A stretch of DNA of 64,000 bases from Methanocorpusculum sp. (GTDB taxonomy: Archaea > Halobacteriota > Methanomicrobia > Methanomicrobiales > Methanocorpusculaceae): NCBI GenBank assembly GCA_017408885.1, contig JAFQTT010000006.1, positions 1 through 64,000 on the forward strand. Reading direction: 5' to 3'. Made by a program: the position numbers and the translations under genes. Position 1 is the first letter of the stretch. The number at the start of each line of letters is the position of its first letter. Shown piece after piece: positions 32,629 to 42,011 of the stretch. The notes beneath the pieces were generated by a model. That model did not search any database and was not told the origin of the DNA. It saw only the letters and a program-made list of their open reading frames with translations.

Positions 32629-34452
32629 ATGGATAAAACAAAACTGGCTAATATCATTGCCGTTGTTCTGACACTGGCAGCCTTTTTAATCCCGGTTATC
32701 TGCGGATACTTTGGCTCCATGCCGGAAGGCGGGGATGCAGAAGCCTTTGCAGCACTCTACGGTGTCTGGACCCTTATTCCACCACTGTTAGCACTTCTGC
32801 TTGCCTTCTTAACCCGCAACGTTATTCTTTCCCTGTTCCTTGGAGTTCTCTCCGGAGCATGGATGATTGCACTTGTATCCGGTGACCTTCTTGGTTCTAT
32901 CTCCGGTGCATTCTTCAGCTCCACTGACTACTTCGTCGGTACCTTAGCAGACCGCTGGGATGCAGGTATCATTATGCAGGTCTTAGTCATTGGTGCATTA
33001 ATCGCTCTTATCACCAGAATGGGCGGTATGCGTGCAATCGCTGACCTTGTCGTTAAAGTTGCAAAAGGACCGCGCAGCGCACAGATTACCATGTGGATTT
33101 CCTCCTGGGTTATCTTCTTCGATGACTATGCAAACGCATTAATCATTGGTCCAATCATGAGACCACTCTGTGACAAGTACCGCATTTCCCGCGAGAAGCT
33201 TGCATACATCGTTGACTCTACCGCAGCACCGGTTGCCGGTATCATGCTCATCTCCACCTGGATTGGAACTGAGCTTGTCAACATCAACGAAGGTCTTGCA
33301 ATCGCAGGAATCACCGGTGTTTCCGCATACGGTATCTTCATTGACACTATCCCGTACAGATTCTACAACATCATGGCACTCTTCTTCGTCTTCGCAACTG
33401 CCTTCCTCCTCCGTGACTTCGGACCGATGCTCAAGGCAGAAATGCGTGCAAGAACCACTGGTGAGACCATCAACCCGGGATCTGAGGTTATGGACACCGA
33501 GAAGGTTGTTGATGAAGAGAAGGAAGAAATCAAAGAAGACTATGGTATCTTAAAGTCTTCCAAGAAAGTTACTCCGCCAAACATCTGGAACGCAATCATT
33601 CCGGTTGCAGTCTTAATCATTTCCGCAGTCATTCTGTTCTACACCAACGGTGCAGCATGTGTTATGGACGGCGGAGGATTCGTCACTCCGGAAGAGTTCG
33701 CACAGCTTTCATTCTTCGAATCTGTTCGCGAAGCATACAGTGCTTCTGATGCATCCATTGTTCTGTTCCAGGCAGGTCTTTTAGCCTGTATTGTTGCACT
33801 CATTATGGGATTCGTCGAGAGAATCTTCACCATCAAGGATGGTATCGAGACCTGGGCACACGGTATGAAGTCCATGCTCTTCGTCTGTATCGTCTTAATC
33901 CTTGCATGGTCCATTGGATCTGTTATCGGCGACCTTGGAACCGCACACTTCTTAGTTGACAACCTCTCCGATGCACTTCCGGCATTCATTGTTCCGGCAT
34001 TAATCTTCGTCATCGCAGCAGTTGTCTCCTTCGCAACCGGAACCGCATACGGAACTATGGCAATTCTCCTCCCGCTCTGTATCCCGCTTGCAGCAGCAAT
34101 CGTTGGAATCACCGGCATGGAGATTACCTCTGCAGGTTCTGAGTACGCATACATCCTGATGTGTTCCTCTGCAGTCTTAACCGGAGCAATCTTTGGTGAC
34201 CACAGTTCCCCGATTTCCGACACCTCCATTCTCTCATCTATGGGAGCAGGATGCAGTCTTATCGACCACGTTATGACTCAGATTGTATACGCAGTCACTG
34301 TCGGTGTTGTAGTTATCGCAGGATACATCTTAGTCGGTCTTGGACTCAACGTCTGGATTACTCTCATTGCAATGGCAGCAATCCTTGTCCTTGTCCTCCT
34401 CTTCGCCGGAAAGAAAGTTCCGACCTGGAACGGCAAAGAAGCTGCTGAGTAA
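32629..34452 (+). CDS. NhaC-family Na+/H+ antiporter-like protein
   Basis: 607 residues from the ATG with GAGGTG nine bases upstream; a GTG four codons earlier overlaps that site and is less likely. About 12-14 membrane spans. Typical NhaC-family segments are FFDDYANALIIGPIMRPLCDKY, VDSTAAPVAGIMLISTWIGTEL and GAIFGDHSSPISDTSILSS. A charged cytosolic loop lies near residues 280-310. It probably exchanges Na+ for H+ (or a small amino acid or organic anion, as some members do). A strong hairpin terminator follows. Confidence 0.85.
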   Translation: MDKTKLANIIAVVLTLAAFLIPVICGYFGSMPEGGDAEAFAALYGVWTLIPPLLALLLAFLTRNVILSLFLGVLSGAWMIALVSGDLLGSISGAFFSSTDYFVGTLADRWDAGIIMQVLVIGALIALITRMGGMRAIADLVVKVAKGPRSAQITMWISSWVIFFDDYANALIIGPIMRPLCDKYRISREKLAYIVDSTAAPVAGIMLISTWIGTELVNINEGLAIAGITGVSAYGIFIDTIPYRFYNIMALFFVFATAFLLRDFGPMLKAEMRARTTGETINPGSEVMDTEKVVDEEKEEIKEDYGILKSSKKVTPPNIWNAIIPVAVLIISAVILFYTNGAACVMDGGGFVTPEEFAQLSFFESVREAYSASDASIVLFQAGLLACIVALIMGFVERIFTIKDGIETWAHGMKSMLFVCIVLILAWSIGSVIGDLGTAHFLVDNLSDALPAFIVPALIFVIAAVVSFATGTAYGTMAILLPLCIPLAAAIVGITGMEITSAGSEYAYILMCSSAVLTGAIFGDHSSPISDTSILSSMGAGCSLIDHVMTQIVYAVTVGVVVIAGYILVGLGLNVWITLIAMAAILVLVLLFAGKKVPTWNGKEAAE

Positions 34453-34466
34453 GACTGATGAAAAAA

Positions 34467-34484
34467 TAAGGGGACTTCCCCTTA
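34467..34484 (+). terminator. Terminator hairpin of the NhaC gene
   Basis: TAAGGGGACTTCCCCTTA is a perfect 7-bp stem with loop ACTT, 14 bases after the stop codon. It is not followed by a long T-run, though AT-rich sequence follows. It lies between convergent genes and could serve both strands. Confidence 0.55.
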
Positions 34485-34548
34485 ACTATTTATTATTCTG
34501 TTTTCTGTGTTTGAATTTATAAAAGCGAAAGCTAAAAAAAGTGAGTGT

Positions 34549-35598
34549 TTACTGATACCAGACTGCTTCGTCCTGCATCATTGAGATAAACTCATCCTTT
34601 GAAAGTGTTCTGACGCGGGAAACTGCCTCTTCGAGATTTCGAAGTGCCGCATCGTTTTCTGGATTTTCTCTCTGGATTGCATAGTACAGCTCTGCATTTT
34701 CATTTGCAACCTCAACAGACACCGCAGTCTGTTTTCTAAATGTTGTTGATGCACAGGCACGAAGGGCTTCTGAGGTAAATCCGCTTCGAACAAGAGCATC
34801 AGAGAATGCAATATTTACTGCATGTGAAAGTCCTAAGACGTATGCTGCAGCTTTGTCATGTTCTTCAACTTCCATTCTAAGAATGTCTGCAACGTTGAAG
34901 AGTACTGCTGCTTTGTCTGCCGCATCTTTCGAGCCGCAGTCACAGATAATCACGTTTCTTCCAGCGGCAGATGCTGCTGACGGTCCAAACATCGGATGTA
35001 CTGAACATACTCTTCGTCCTGCACGTCCTGCCTTGCGAAGCCTTGGGATAACCGGCTGTTTTACTGATAAGATATCAAAGATTACTGCATCATAAGAGGA
35101 TGCTTCAAGGACATCTGCAAGAACTTTATCTGCAATTGTAACAGGTGTTGAGATTACAATGATATCTGATTTTGCTCCGTCTTCGAGGCTTACAACAGGA
35201 AACTCTGCACCATTTGTATTTGGATCGCAGATAGATACATGGTGTCCGCGGGCGGCAAAGAAGTTAGAGAGCCATCTGCCCATTCCGCCATTTCCTCCAA
35301 TTATACAGATACTCTGCGGTTCCTGGAACCGTGGAAGGCGTCCCTGAACATCAACAGATTCATCAACAACAGCCCGGGCAATTCTAAATGCTGTGTTTGC
35401 TGTAACTCCTGTCTTTGCACCTGCATCAATGTATCTCTGTTCTACAATACGTTCTACAGACGGTACGACAACAGGCGCTGCGGTTTTTGCTTTTTCTTCA
35501 CCTATTACTTTCGCAATTTCATTTCTGCGGCCTACAAGACCCATGATTTTTTTGTCAATCTCTGCAAGCTCTGCTCTTAAAATATCTAATTCCGGCAT
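34549..35598 (-). CDS. tyrA: Chorismate mutase / prephenate dehydrogenase fusion
   Basis: 349 residues. Residues 1-85 form an AroQ-type chorismate mutase helix bundle (LRAELAEIDKKIMGLVGRRNEIA). The NAD-binding prephenate dehydrogenase follows from about residue 93 (CIIGGNGGMGRWLSNFF), with the substrate-site SVHPMFGPS and a helical dimer domain. It converts chorismate to 4-hydroxyphenylpyruvate. It is the last gene of the aro operon and overlaps aroC by 13 bp; GAGGAGG lies before its ATG. A U-tract follows the stop after nine bases. Confidence 0.93.
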   Translation of the reverse strand: MPELDILRAELAEIDKKIMGLVGRRNEIAKVIGEEKAKTAAPVVVPSVERIVEQRYIDAGAKTGVTANTAFRIARAVVDESVDVQGRLPRFQEPQSICIIGGNGGMGRWLSNFFAARGHHVSICDPNTNGAEFPVVSLEDGAKSDIIVISTPVTIADKVLADVLEASSYDAVIFDILSVKQPVIPRLRKAGRAGRRVCSVHPMFGPSAASAAGRNVIICDCGSKDAADKAAVLFNVADILRMEVEEHDKAAAYVLGLSHAVNIAFSDALVRSGFTSEALRACASTTFRKQTAVSVEVANENAELYYAIQRENPENDAALRNLEEAVSRVRTLSKDEFISMMQDEAVWYQ

Positions 35599-36665
35599 AC
35601 AAATCCTCCTCGAATAAGCAAATCTGCAATCACAAAAATGGTCATTGCCTCAACAACTACAGCACCGCGCGTTGCGATACATGGATCGTGTCTTCCGCGG
35701 ACAGAAAGCTCTGCATCTTTTTCATCAAAGAGGTCAACTGAGTCCTGTCTCTTCGAGATAGACGGGGTTGGCTTGAATGCAACTGAGAATTCAAGTGCCG
35801 CTCCGTTTGACATTCCTCCAAGAATGCCTCCTGCGTTGTTTGTCTTTGTTGAGACAACGCCGTCCTGCATCAGGTAGGAATCATTGTTCTCAGAACCGCG
35901 AAGTGATGCTGCCGCAAAGCCTGCACCAAACTCGATTCCTTTGACACCTGGTATTGCAAAGACAGCCTTTGCAATTTCTCCATCCAAGGTATCAAAGAAT
36001 GGTTCACCAAGTCCTGCCGGAAGACCTTTTGAAACACATCGGATAACTCCGCCAACACTGTCTCCGTCAGCCTTTGCTTTGAGAATCTCTTCACGCATGG
36101 CCTCCTCCATCTCGGAAGTCATTGCTCGAAGCGGATTTGTATGCGATATCTGCATAATTTCATCAGCAGAGTATACTGTATCGTCTTTTACAGAGCCAAT
36201 GCTTGTTGTGTATGAACCAACAGAGATTCCATATGCAGAGATGAAATCGCGAAGGACTGCTCCTGCGGAAACAAGAACTGTAGTCATTCGTCCGGAAAAC
36301 ATCCCTCCTCCTCTGATGTCGTGATTTACTCCGTACTTTGCGTATGCCGGGTAGTCTGCGTGTCCCGGGCGCGGGATTCTCCGAAGCTCATCGTAATCAG
36401 AATCATTGATGTTGGTATTCTCAATCCGAATTACAAGCGGTGCTCCTGTTGTCTTTCCCTCAAGGAGACCAACAATTTCCGGGACGTCTGCTTCAACACG
36501 AGGCGTTCCAATCCCTGGGGCTGGTTTTCTAAGAGTAAGGTCACGGGTAATTGTTTCGGGATTTACTGTAAATCCTGCGGGAATTCCATCGATTACACAT
36601 CCGATGCATGTGTCATGGCTTGCCCCGAAAAGGGTTAGACGTATTGAGTTTCCTATGGTATTCAT
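35586..36665 (-). CDS. aroC: Chorismate synthase
   Basis: 359 residues with the AroC signatures: GNSIRLTLFGASHD near the N terminus, GIPAGFTVNPE, RPGHADYPAYAKYG and SGRMTTV; C-terminal RHDPCIATRGAVVVEAM. It removes phosphate from EPSP to give chorismate with reduced flavin. It overlaps aroA by four bases and tyrA by 13. Confidence 0.96.
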   Translation of the reverse strand: MNTIGNSIRLTLFGASHDTCIGCVIDGIPAGFTVNPETITRDLTLRKPAPGIGTPRVEADVPEIVGLLEGKTTGAPLVIRIENTNINDSDYDELRRIPRPGHADYPAYAKYGVNHDIRGGGMFSGRMTTVLVSAGAVLRDFISAYGISVGSYTTSIGSVKDDTVYSADEIMQISHTNPLRAMTSEMEEAMREEILKAKADGDSVGGVIRCVSKGLPAGLGEPFFDTLDGEIAKAVFAIPGVKGIEFGAGFAAASLRGSENNDSYLMQDGVVSTKTNNAGGILGGMSNGAALEFSVAFKPTPSISKRQDSVDLFDEKDAELSVRGRHDPCIATRGAVVVEAMTIFVIADLLIRGGFVCRN

Positions 36666-37915
36666 TCTGTTGTACCTCTAAGTTTTTTCAGGTCTAAAAC
36701 AAATGCAGGGTATGATACATCTGCACATGAGATGTCGTCAATTACTGTATCACCATCTGCAATAAGACCTGCGACAGCTCCAGACATTGCGATTCTGTGG
36801 TCTCCGAGAGTTTCGATTTCCGCCCCGTGAAGCGGTATGCCTCCGCGGATTACACATCCGTCATTTGTTGCCTCAATGTCTGCCCCCATTTTTCTAAGGA
36901 AAGCAGTTGTTGTTTCTAAGCGGTTGCTTTCCTTAAATGCCAGGTGAGCTGCACCAAAGAGACGAGTTGTACCGGATGCTACACATCCAACAACAGCAAC
37001 GATAGGGAAGAGATCCGGTGCATCACTTAAATCCACATCAATTCCAGTAAGTGTACTGCACTCCACAGTTACTGCATCTCCGTTTCTGGATACCTTCGCA
37101 CCGAAACGTGATAAGATGTCGAGTATTGCTTTGTCTCCCTGCGGGTCGTTTTCATCAAGACCTGTTACTGTGACTTTACCTGTCAGAGCGCCTGCTGCCA
37201 GAATAAATGCAGCAGATGAGTAGTCTCCTGATACAAATCCGTCTGTAGGTTTGTACTGCTGTTTTCCAGGTACAAAGAATCCGTCTTCTGTTTCCTCAAC
37301 TAAGACACCGTGAGCCTTCATTGCAGAGATTGTGATGTTCACATAAGGACGTGATGCAAGCGGGGTTGTTAAGTGAATTTTAACTCCTGATGGAGATGTT
37401 GGTGCACCAAGCAGGAGTGCTGAGATGAACTGTGATGAGATGTCTCCTCTGATGAAAACCTCATTACCATTTGCAGGACCAGTTACCGAAAACGGAGCAC
37501 AGCCGTTTTCGGACTCTATTTTTGCACCAAGGTCTTTTAACGCGTCGAGAAGAGGAAGCATCGGACGTTTGCAGAGAGAAGCGTCTCCGGTAAATGATGT
37601 TTTTCCAGGAAGGTTTGCGGCGATTCCTGCAAGCATCCGAATAGACGAACCGGAGTTTTTGCAGTCGATGATATTGTCTGCTGCATGCAGATTACCGCCT
37701 GATATTGTTACTTCATCTCCTTCTACAGTGACCTCTGCACCAAGCATGCGGACAGCGTCAAGTGTTGCATTCGTGTCTTCTCCGAACAGGGGAGATTTGA
37801 TATGCGAGATGCCGGATGAAAGGGCTGAGAGCATATAGGCTCTGTGTGTGTGGCTTTTTGAAGGAGGTGCCTGTACTGTTCCGTTCAGGCTTCCTTTGTG
37901 TACACTCAGTTTCAT
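36662..37915 (-). CDS. aroA: 3-phosphoshikimate 1-carboxyvinyltransferase (EPSP synthase)
   Basis: 417 residues with PPSKSHTHRAYMLSALSSG (Lys/Ser/Arg substrate site), NSGSSIRMLAG, GDASLCKRPMLPLLDAL and SNRLETTTAFLRKMG plus GDHRIAMSGAVAGL at the C-terminal site. It joins shikimate-3-phosphate and PEP. Both starts and stops overlap neighbours by ATGA. Confidence 0.96.
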   Translation of the reverse strand: MKLSVHKGSLNGTVQAPPSKSHTHRAYMLSALSSGISHIKSPLFGEDTNATLDAVRMLGAEVTVEGDEVTISGGNLHAADNIIDCKNSGSSIRMLAGIAANLPGKTSFTGDASLCKRPMLPLLDALKDLGAKIESENGCAPFSVTGPANGNEVFIRGDISSQFISALLLGAPTSPSGVKIHLTTPLASRPYVNITISAMKAHGVLVEETEDGFFVPGKQQYKPTDGFVSGDYSSAAFILAAGALTGKVTVTGLDENDPQGDKAILDILSRFGAKVSRNGDAVTVECSTLTGIDVDLSDAPDLFPIVAVVGCVASGTTRLFGAAHLAFKESNRLETTTAFLRKMGADIEATNDGCVIRGGIPLHGAEIETLGDHRIAMSGAVAGLIADGDTVIDDISCADVSYPAFVLDLKKLRGTTE

Positions 37916-38748
37916 GGGTTTCTGATAGTTGTTATAATACAGTTTTTCTCTTCAAATATATCAAGGAATGAGGCAAGGTTTTCCTTCTTTACAAGAATCC
38001 CTGTTGCAGGTCCGGTACCTGAGATTCCTGCAGCCGAAGCATTGGCGGCTAACGCTTTATCGGCTGTAACTGTACCTATTCCAATTGATTCTCCAACACA
38101 CCGTCCGTTCTCATAGATTGCAGATAGTACATCTCCTGCAATGGCTTTGTTAAAGGCTGCCTCAACTTCTTTTGAACGTGCCTTGAATTTGTCCTTCGGG
38201 AAGGCAAGAGTTGGGATTTCTCCATCCGGAAGATGGATTACAACTGCATAATCCTCAGGCATTTTTGTGTGTTTTAGAAGCTTCATCTCTTTGTTGTCGG
38301 TAAAGACAAGACCGCCAAGCATGCAGGCTGAGGCATCGTCAAATGCTCCAGTTACTGAAACACCGCATGAAATAGATGCCTTTGCCCCAATTTTTACAAG
38401 GTAAATAGGGTCTGCTTTGATTCCTGCTGCATCAGCTGCCGCAGAGAGGATTGCATTTGCCGCAGCACTGCTGCTTTTTAGGCCTTTTGACTGAGGGATG
38501 TCTGATGTTGTTTTTACATCAGCTCCTGCAAAGTCGATGTCAGGGAATGATTTTTTGAACTCTTCAAGAAGACCTTTTGCAAATCCTGCATCAGCTTCCT
38601 GCCCGTTTACCGTAAGCGTAACTCCTGGTTCATCTAAGAGTGTGACCTCAGCAGAAGTTGTAAGCCCAATTCCAAATGCTGAGCCAAATCCGGTGGCTAT
38701 CGCATTTATGACGGTAAGAGCTCCGCCTGATACACCTCTGCCTTTCAT
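37912..38748 (-). CDS. aroK: Shikimate kinase, archaeal GHMP type
   Basis: 278 residues of the GHMP kinase fold instead of the bacterial P-loop type. The ATP site is SDIPQSKGLKSSSAAANAI, with an N-terminal GGALTVINAIATGFGSAFGI and a C-terminal GISGTGPATGIL. It phosphorylates shikimate. It lies between aroDE and aroA with four-base overlaps on both sides. Confidence 0.92.
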   Translation of the reverse strand: MKGRGVSGGALTVINAIATGFGSAFGIGLTTSAEVTLLDEPGVTLTVNGQEADAGFAKGLLEEFKKSFPDIDFAGADVKTTSDIPQSKGLKSSSAAANAILSAAADAAGIKADPIYLVKIGAKASISCGVSVTGAFDDASACMLGGLVFTDNKEMKLLKHTKMPEDYAVVIHLPDGEIPTLAFPKDKFKARSKEVEAAFNKAIAGDVLSAIYENGRCVGESIGIGTVTADKALAANASAAGISGTGPATGILVKKENLASFLDIFEEKNCIITTIRNP

Positions 38749-40097
38749 TCACCCTCCAAAAATGCCTTTTTCATTTCCAGAATGTCCGGTGACACTCCAT
38801 GCCATTTTTCGAATGCAGCAGCTCCTTGATGAATCAGCATTGTCTCTCCTGAAAATGTTACAGCTCCAAGATTTCGTGCGGCATCAAGCAGAGGTGAGTT
38901 TGGATATACCATATCCATAACAACAGTGCCTTCTTTTACGAAAGATTTGGGATCTGCCGGACAGACAGGTGATGCGTTTAGAACAATGTCGTACTCAGGC
39001 TTTAGTTCTGAGATTTTAACAGAACATCCTTCGAAGCGTTTTGCAAGAGCGTTTGCTTTCTCTTCGGTTCGGTTCGCAATCGAAAGCTTAGCTCCTCTCT
39101 CACGGAAGTAGAAGGCTGCCGCAAATGCAGCGCCGCCTGCTCCAAGGAGCAGGACATTTTTTCCTTTTGGTTCGAAGCGGTCAAGGGTTTCTGCAATACC
39201 TATCCAGTCTGTGTTGTCTCCTTCGAGATTTTTGGTGATGGTGTTTACCGCCTGAATCTCTTTTGCAGCGGGAGACACTGACTTCAGGAATGAAAGAACA
39301 GCCTGTTTGTGCGGGATTGTAACATTGATTCCTGTAATGTCATATACCTTCATCATCTGAGGGACGAGGGAGACTTCATCTTCTGGTGTTGGAATCTTTA
39401 CATAAGTTCCGCGAATGCCTGCTTTTTTAAATGCTGCATTGTGAATCGCAGGTGAGAATGTTTTGGTCAGCGGAAAACCAATAACTCCGCAGATTACTGC
39501 ATCCTGCCCTAAATCTTCGGCTTCTTTTACTGTCAGCTGTCCAGGGGCTGAGCCGGTTTCTTTTGAGACTGCACAGTAGGTAACAAGAGATCCAAGGCTT
39601 TCTGCTCTCACGCGTGTGATTTTTCCTGCATCACCCATGCCGATTAGAATAAACGGCATGTTCCAGCTTCTGATTTCTGCTGCTGCGTCTGCTATTTCGA
39701 GCAGGTCTCGAGGTCCGCAAACCATGAATGCGGCCTTTGGAACTCCTGTCTTTGCCAAATCCTGAAAGATAGATACAATCTCTTTTGCGGAAGGTGTTTT
39801 CTCGAAGTCATGGTAAGAACAGATTGTTCTTCCCGGGAATTCACCGCGAAGTACTGAGTCTGATTCAATATCCACAAAGTCTGCACCTGCATCAAGTGCC
39901 TTTTGGAATAGTTCTCTTCTGCTCTCGTCTTCCTTCGACCTAACTGTAACTATAGTAAGTTCAGGCTGAAAAACAAATGACAAATCCTGCAATGGATTTT
40001 CAAACATATCAAGCCTGAACTCGAATGCCTCGCATCCAAGAGTTCTGGCTTTTTCTATGTCTTTGGTATTTGTAATTACTGCACAGATTTTTGTCAT
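38745..40097 (-). CDS. aroDE: Fused 3-dehydroquinate dehydratase (type I) / shikimate dehydrogenase
   Basis: 450 residues. Residues 1-~205 are a type I dehydroquinase: ICSYHDFEKTP carries the catalytic His and PKAAFMVCGP the Schiff-base Lys. From ~210 the shikimate dehydrogenase follows: GFPLTKTFSPAIHNAAF, NVTIPHKQAVL (catalytic Lys), NTDWIGI and the dinucleotide-binding LLLGAGGAAFAAAF. It performs two successive steps, as the plant DHQ-SDH fusion does. There is no internal stop or start signal to suggest two genes. Confidence 0.93.
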   Translation of the reverse strand: MTKICAVITNTKDIEKARTLGCEAFEFRLDMFENPLQDLSFVFQPELTIVTVRSKEDESRRELFQKALDAGADFVDIESDSVLRGEFPGRTICSYHDFEKTPSAKEIVSIFQDLAKTGVPKAAFMVCGPRDLLEIADAAAEIRSWNMPFILIGMGDAGKITRVRAESLGSLVTYCAVSKETGSAPGQLTVKEAEDLGQDAVICGVIGFPLTKTFSPAIHNAAFKKAGIRGTYVKIPTPEDEVSLVPQMMKVYDITGINVTIPHKQAVLSFLKSVSPAAKEIQAVNTITKNLEGDNTDWIGIAETLDRFEPKGKNVLLLGAGGAAFAAAFYFRERGAKLSIANRTEEKANALAKRFEGCSVKISELKPEYDIVLNASPVCPADPKSFVKEGTVVMDMVYPNSPLLDAARNLGAVTFSGETMLIHQGAAAFEKWHGVSPDILEMKKAFLEGE

Positions 40098-41125
40098 TTT
40101 TCAAGAATGGTCTCAGCCATTGCATGACCGAAATGTCTTCCGCCTGATTCCAGGCGTACGAGAACTTTATCACCTATAGATAGGTCTGCGACAGAGACAG
40201 CACCGGATGGTGTTCCAAGGCGGATTGTTTCTGCATTCTGAACAACAACCGAGTGCTTCTTTCCATCAGCCTCTGCTTCGATTAAAATCATCGGCCTGCG
40301 TTCAATTTTCACGCGCCCTGTATCGACAGATCGAAGAGATCCGTCTGGAAGCCTTGAAAGAAGCGGGGTTCCAGCTTTTACTTCGGAGAGGTAGTGTGTT
40401 GTTCCATCAGGACATAAAATGTATGAGTGAACAGCTCCGGCATTTACGCGGAATGGTCTTGAGTTTACATATTCGCTGTCAAAACTTTCCGAGCAGATGA
40501 GGAAAAGACATGCAGAAGATGAGCCGACAAGCATGCCTTCACCCTGTTCTAAGAGAGAACTTGTGTCAATACAGACTCTGTCTCCTAATGAAAGAGGAGT
40601 GATTGCTGTGACCACTGCTTCTGTTAATTCAGTTTTCGGCATATCATCTTTTGCGGCTTTTCCAAATGCCGAGAGTTCGGAAGGAGTTGATACCACAACT
40701 GCAATTCCGTCACATCCAACTTCCATGGTCTCGCGTGCAAGTTTTGCTTCCGCTGGATTTGCAACACAGGCATAGAGTTTTGTCTTAGTTTTCTGGAAAC
40801 GTGAGATAAGATTTTCCAGTGGAATAACACGCCAGTCTGCCGGATTTACAACTGCGTACGGTGTGGTTATTTTATATGCTTTCTCCATTCCCTCCGAATC
40901 TGTGATATCTGCGATGGTCCCGATTTTTTCTCCGTCAAGGAAAAGGAATTCTCCGTCTGTGATAATTGCATTGTATCTTGCAAGACGGGTTAATGCTTCG
41001 TCTCCTTTTCTGATTACAATATCTGTGTATCCTGCTTCGAGTGCCGCTTCAGCAATCATTTTACGGTCTTCGTAAGTTTCGCCTAAGTCAGCACGGATGA
41101 GGGTTGGGGAAAGTTCTGCGGTCAT
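40094..41125 (-). CDS. 3-dehydroquinate synthase II (archaeal type)
   Basis: 343 residues of the DHQ synthase II family found in methanogens and haloarchaea (MJ1249-like). Visible are a divided N-terminal domain, DRVCIDTSSLLEQGEGMLVGSSSACLFLI in the middle and GDKVLVRLESGGRHFGH at the C terminus. It oxidises and cyclises 2-amino-3,7-dideoxy-D-threo-hept-6-ulosonate to dehydroquinate with NAD+, bypassing DAHP. It overlaps both neighbours by four bases. Confidence 0.93.
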   Translation of the reverse strand: MTAELSPTLIRADLGETYEDRKMIAEAALEAGYTDIVIRKGDEALTRLARYNAIITDGEFLFLDGEKIGTIADITDSEGMEKAYKITTPYAVVNPADWRVIPLENLISRFQKTKTKLYACVANPAEAKLARETMEVGCDGIAVVVSTPSELSAFGKAAKDDMPKTELTEAVVTAITPLSLGDRVCIDTSSLLEQGEGMLVGSSSACLFLICSESFDSEYVNSRPFRVNAGAVHSYILCPDGTTHYLSEVKAGTPLLSRLPDGSLRSVDTGRVKIERRPMILIEAEADGKKHSVVVQNAETIRLGTPSGAVSVADLSIGDKVLVRLESGGRHFGHAMAETILEK

Positions 41126-41916
41126 GCTTTGATGTGTTTGAGTGCGTCTTCTACGCTTGCGTCATTTAAGACGATATCTGAAACTGCTTTTGTGATTCCT
41201 GTAATATCTTTGTGCTGGAAGATGTTGCGTCCGATAGATGCTCCCTTTCCTCCTGCGTCAAGTGAGTCTCTGACCATGGTAAGCATGTCAAGGTCAGAAT
41301 CCATTTTTGGTCCTCCGGCGATGACAACCGGAATCTGTGCTCCGCGGGTTACTTCGCGGAAGGTGTCAATGTCTCCTGTGTAGGAGACTTTGGCAACATC
41401 AGCTCCAAGTTCTGCTGCTACACGTGCACAGGTTTTGATTGCGTCGACATCGAAGGAGTCTTTGATATTCGGACCACGCGGGTAGACCATTGCAAGAAGC
41501 GGCATTCCCCACTGTTCGCATTTTCTTGCAATCTCTCCTGCGTTTTCAATCATCTGCGGTTCGCTTTCTGCTCCGATATTGATGTGGATGGAGACAGCAT
41601 CAGCTCCCATTGCCAGGGCTTCTTCAACGGTTGTTACAATAACTTTGGAGTTGGGGTCAGTTCCAAGGCCGGTTCCGGCGGAGAGGTGGACGATTAAACC
41701 GATATCTTTTCCGGCATTTCTGTGACCGTATTTTACCATTCCCTTGTGCATGAGAACAGCGGTTGCTCCTCCTTCTGAGATTTTTCCGATGGTGTCTCTC
41801 ATATCGTATAAGCCCGGGATTGGTCCCATGGAGATGCCGTGGTCAAGCGGGACGACAACAACGCGTCCTGAGTTTCTATCGATGATTCTTTCTAGACGAA
41901 TTTGTTTTCCGAACAT
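41122..41916 (-). CDS. 2-amino-3,7-dideoxy-D-threo-hept-6-ulosonate (ADTH) synthase
   Basis: 264-residue TIM-barrel enzyme of the archaeal class I aldolase family used for aromatic synthesis. VVPLDHGISMGP carries the first Asp, PLLAMVYPRGPNI the catalytic Tyr/Lys region and GGKGASIGRNIFQH the phosphate site. It condenses 6-deoxy-5-ketofructose 1-phosphate with aspartate semialdehyde; asd lies 11 kb downstream. It is the first gene of the aro operon. The 15-bp palindrome begins 7 bases before its ATG. Confidence 0.92.
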   Translation of the reverse strand: MFGKQIRLERIIDRNSGRVVVVPLDHGISMGPIPGLYDMRDTIGKISEGGATAVLMHKGMVKYGHRNAGKDIGLIVHLSAGTGLGTDPNSKVIVTTVEEALAMGADAVSIHINIGAESEPQMIENAGEIARKCEQWGMPLLAMVYPRGPNIKDSFDVDAIKTCARVAAELGADVAKVSYTGDIDTFREVTRGAQIPVVIAGGPKMDSDLDMLTMVRDSLDAGGKGASIGRNIFQHKDITGITKAVSDIVLNDASVEDALKHIKA

Positions 41917-41922
41917 AATCTA

Positions 41923-41937
41923 TGCTACATGTTAGCA
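41923..41937. promoter_or_regulatory. aro operon operator, proximal copy
   Basis: TGCTACATGTTAGCA is a near-palindrome (TGCTA, 5-base centre, TAGCA) identical to the distal copy 89 bases away. It lies in the 5' leader, 7 bases before the ATG of the ADTH synthase gene. In RNA the arms could also form a 5-bp hairpin beside the start codon. Confidence 0.6.
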
Positions 41938-41988
41938 CGAATGGCATTTGAATCTTTTCTTCGAATCGATGCTTTCTATGGTGTGAGT

Positions 41989-41997
41989 ATATATAAT
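41989..41997 (-). promoter_or_regulatory. TATA box of the aro operon
   Basis: Minus-strand TTATATATA, flanked on both sides by the 15-bp palindrome. Initiation about 25 bases on, near 41965-41970, would give a leader of ~50 nt. The rest of 41998-42094 holds the distal palindrome and the U-tract of pmbA. Confidence 0.55.
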
Positions 41998-42011
41998 GGG
42001 TTGTAAAATCG

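Noticed and set aside
41941-42006. 21-codon open frame on the plus strand (MAFESFLRID...)
   Set aside because: It runs through the aro TATA box between the two operator copies, has no ribosome binding site and no family-like features.
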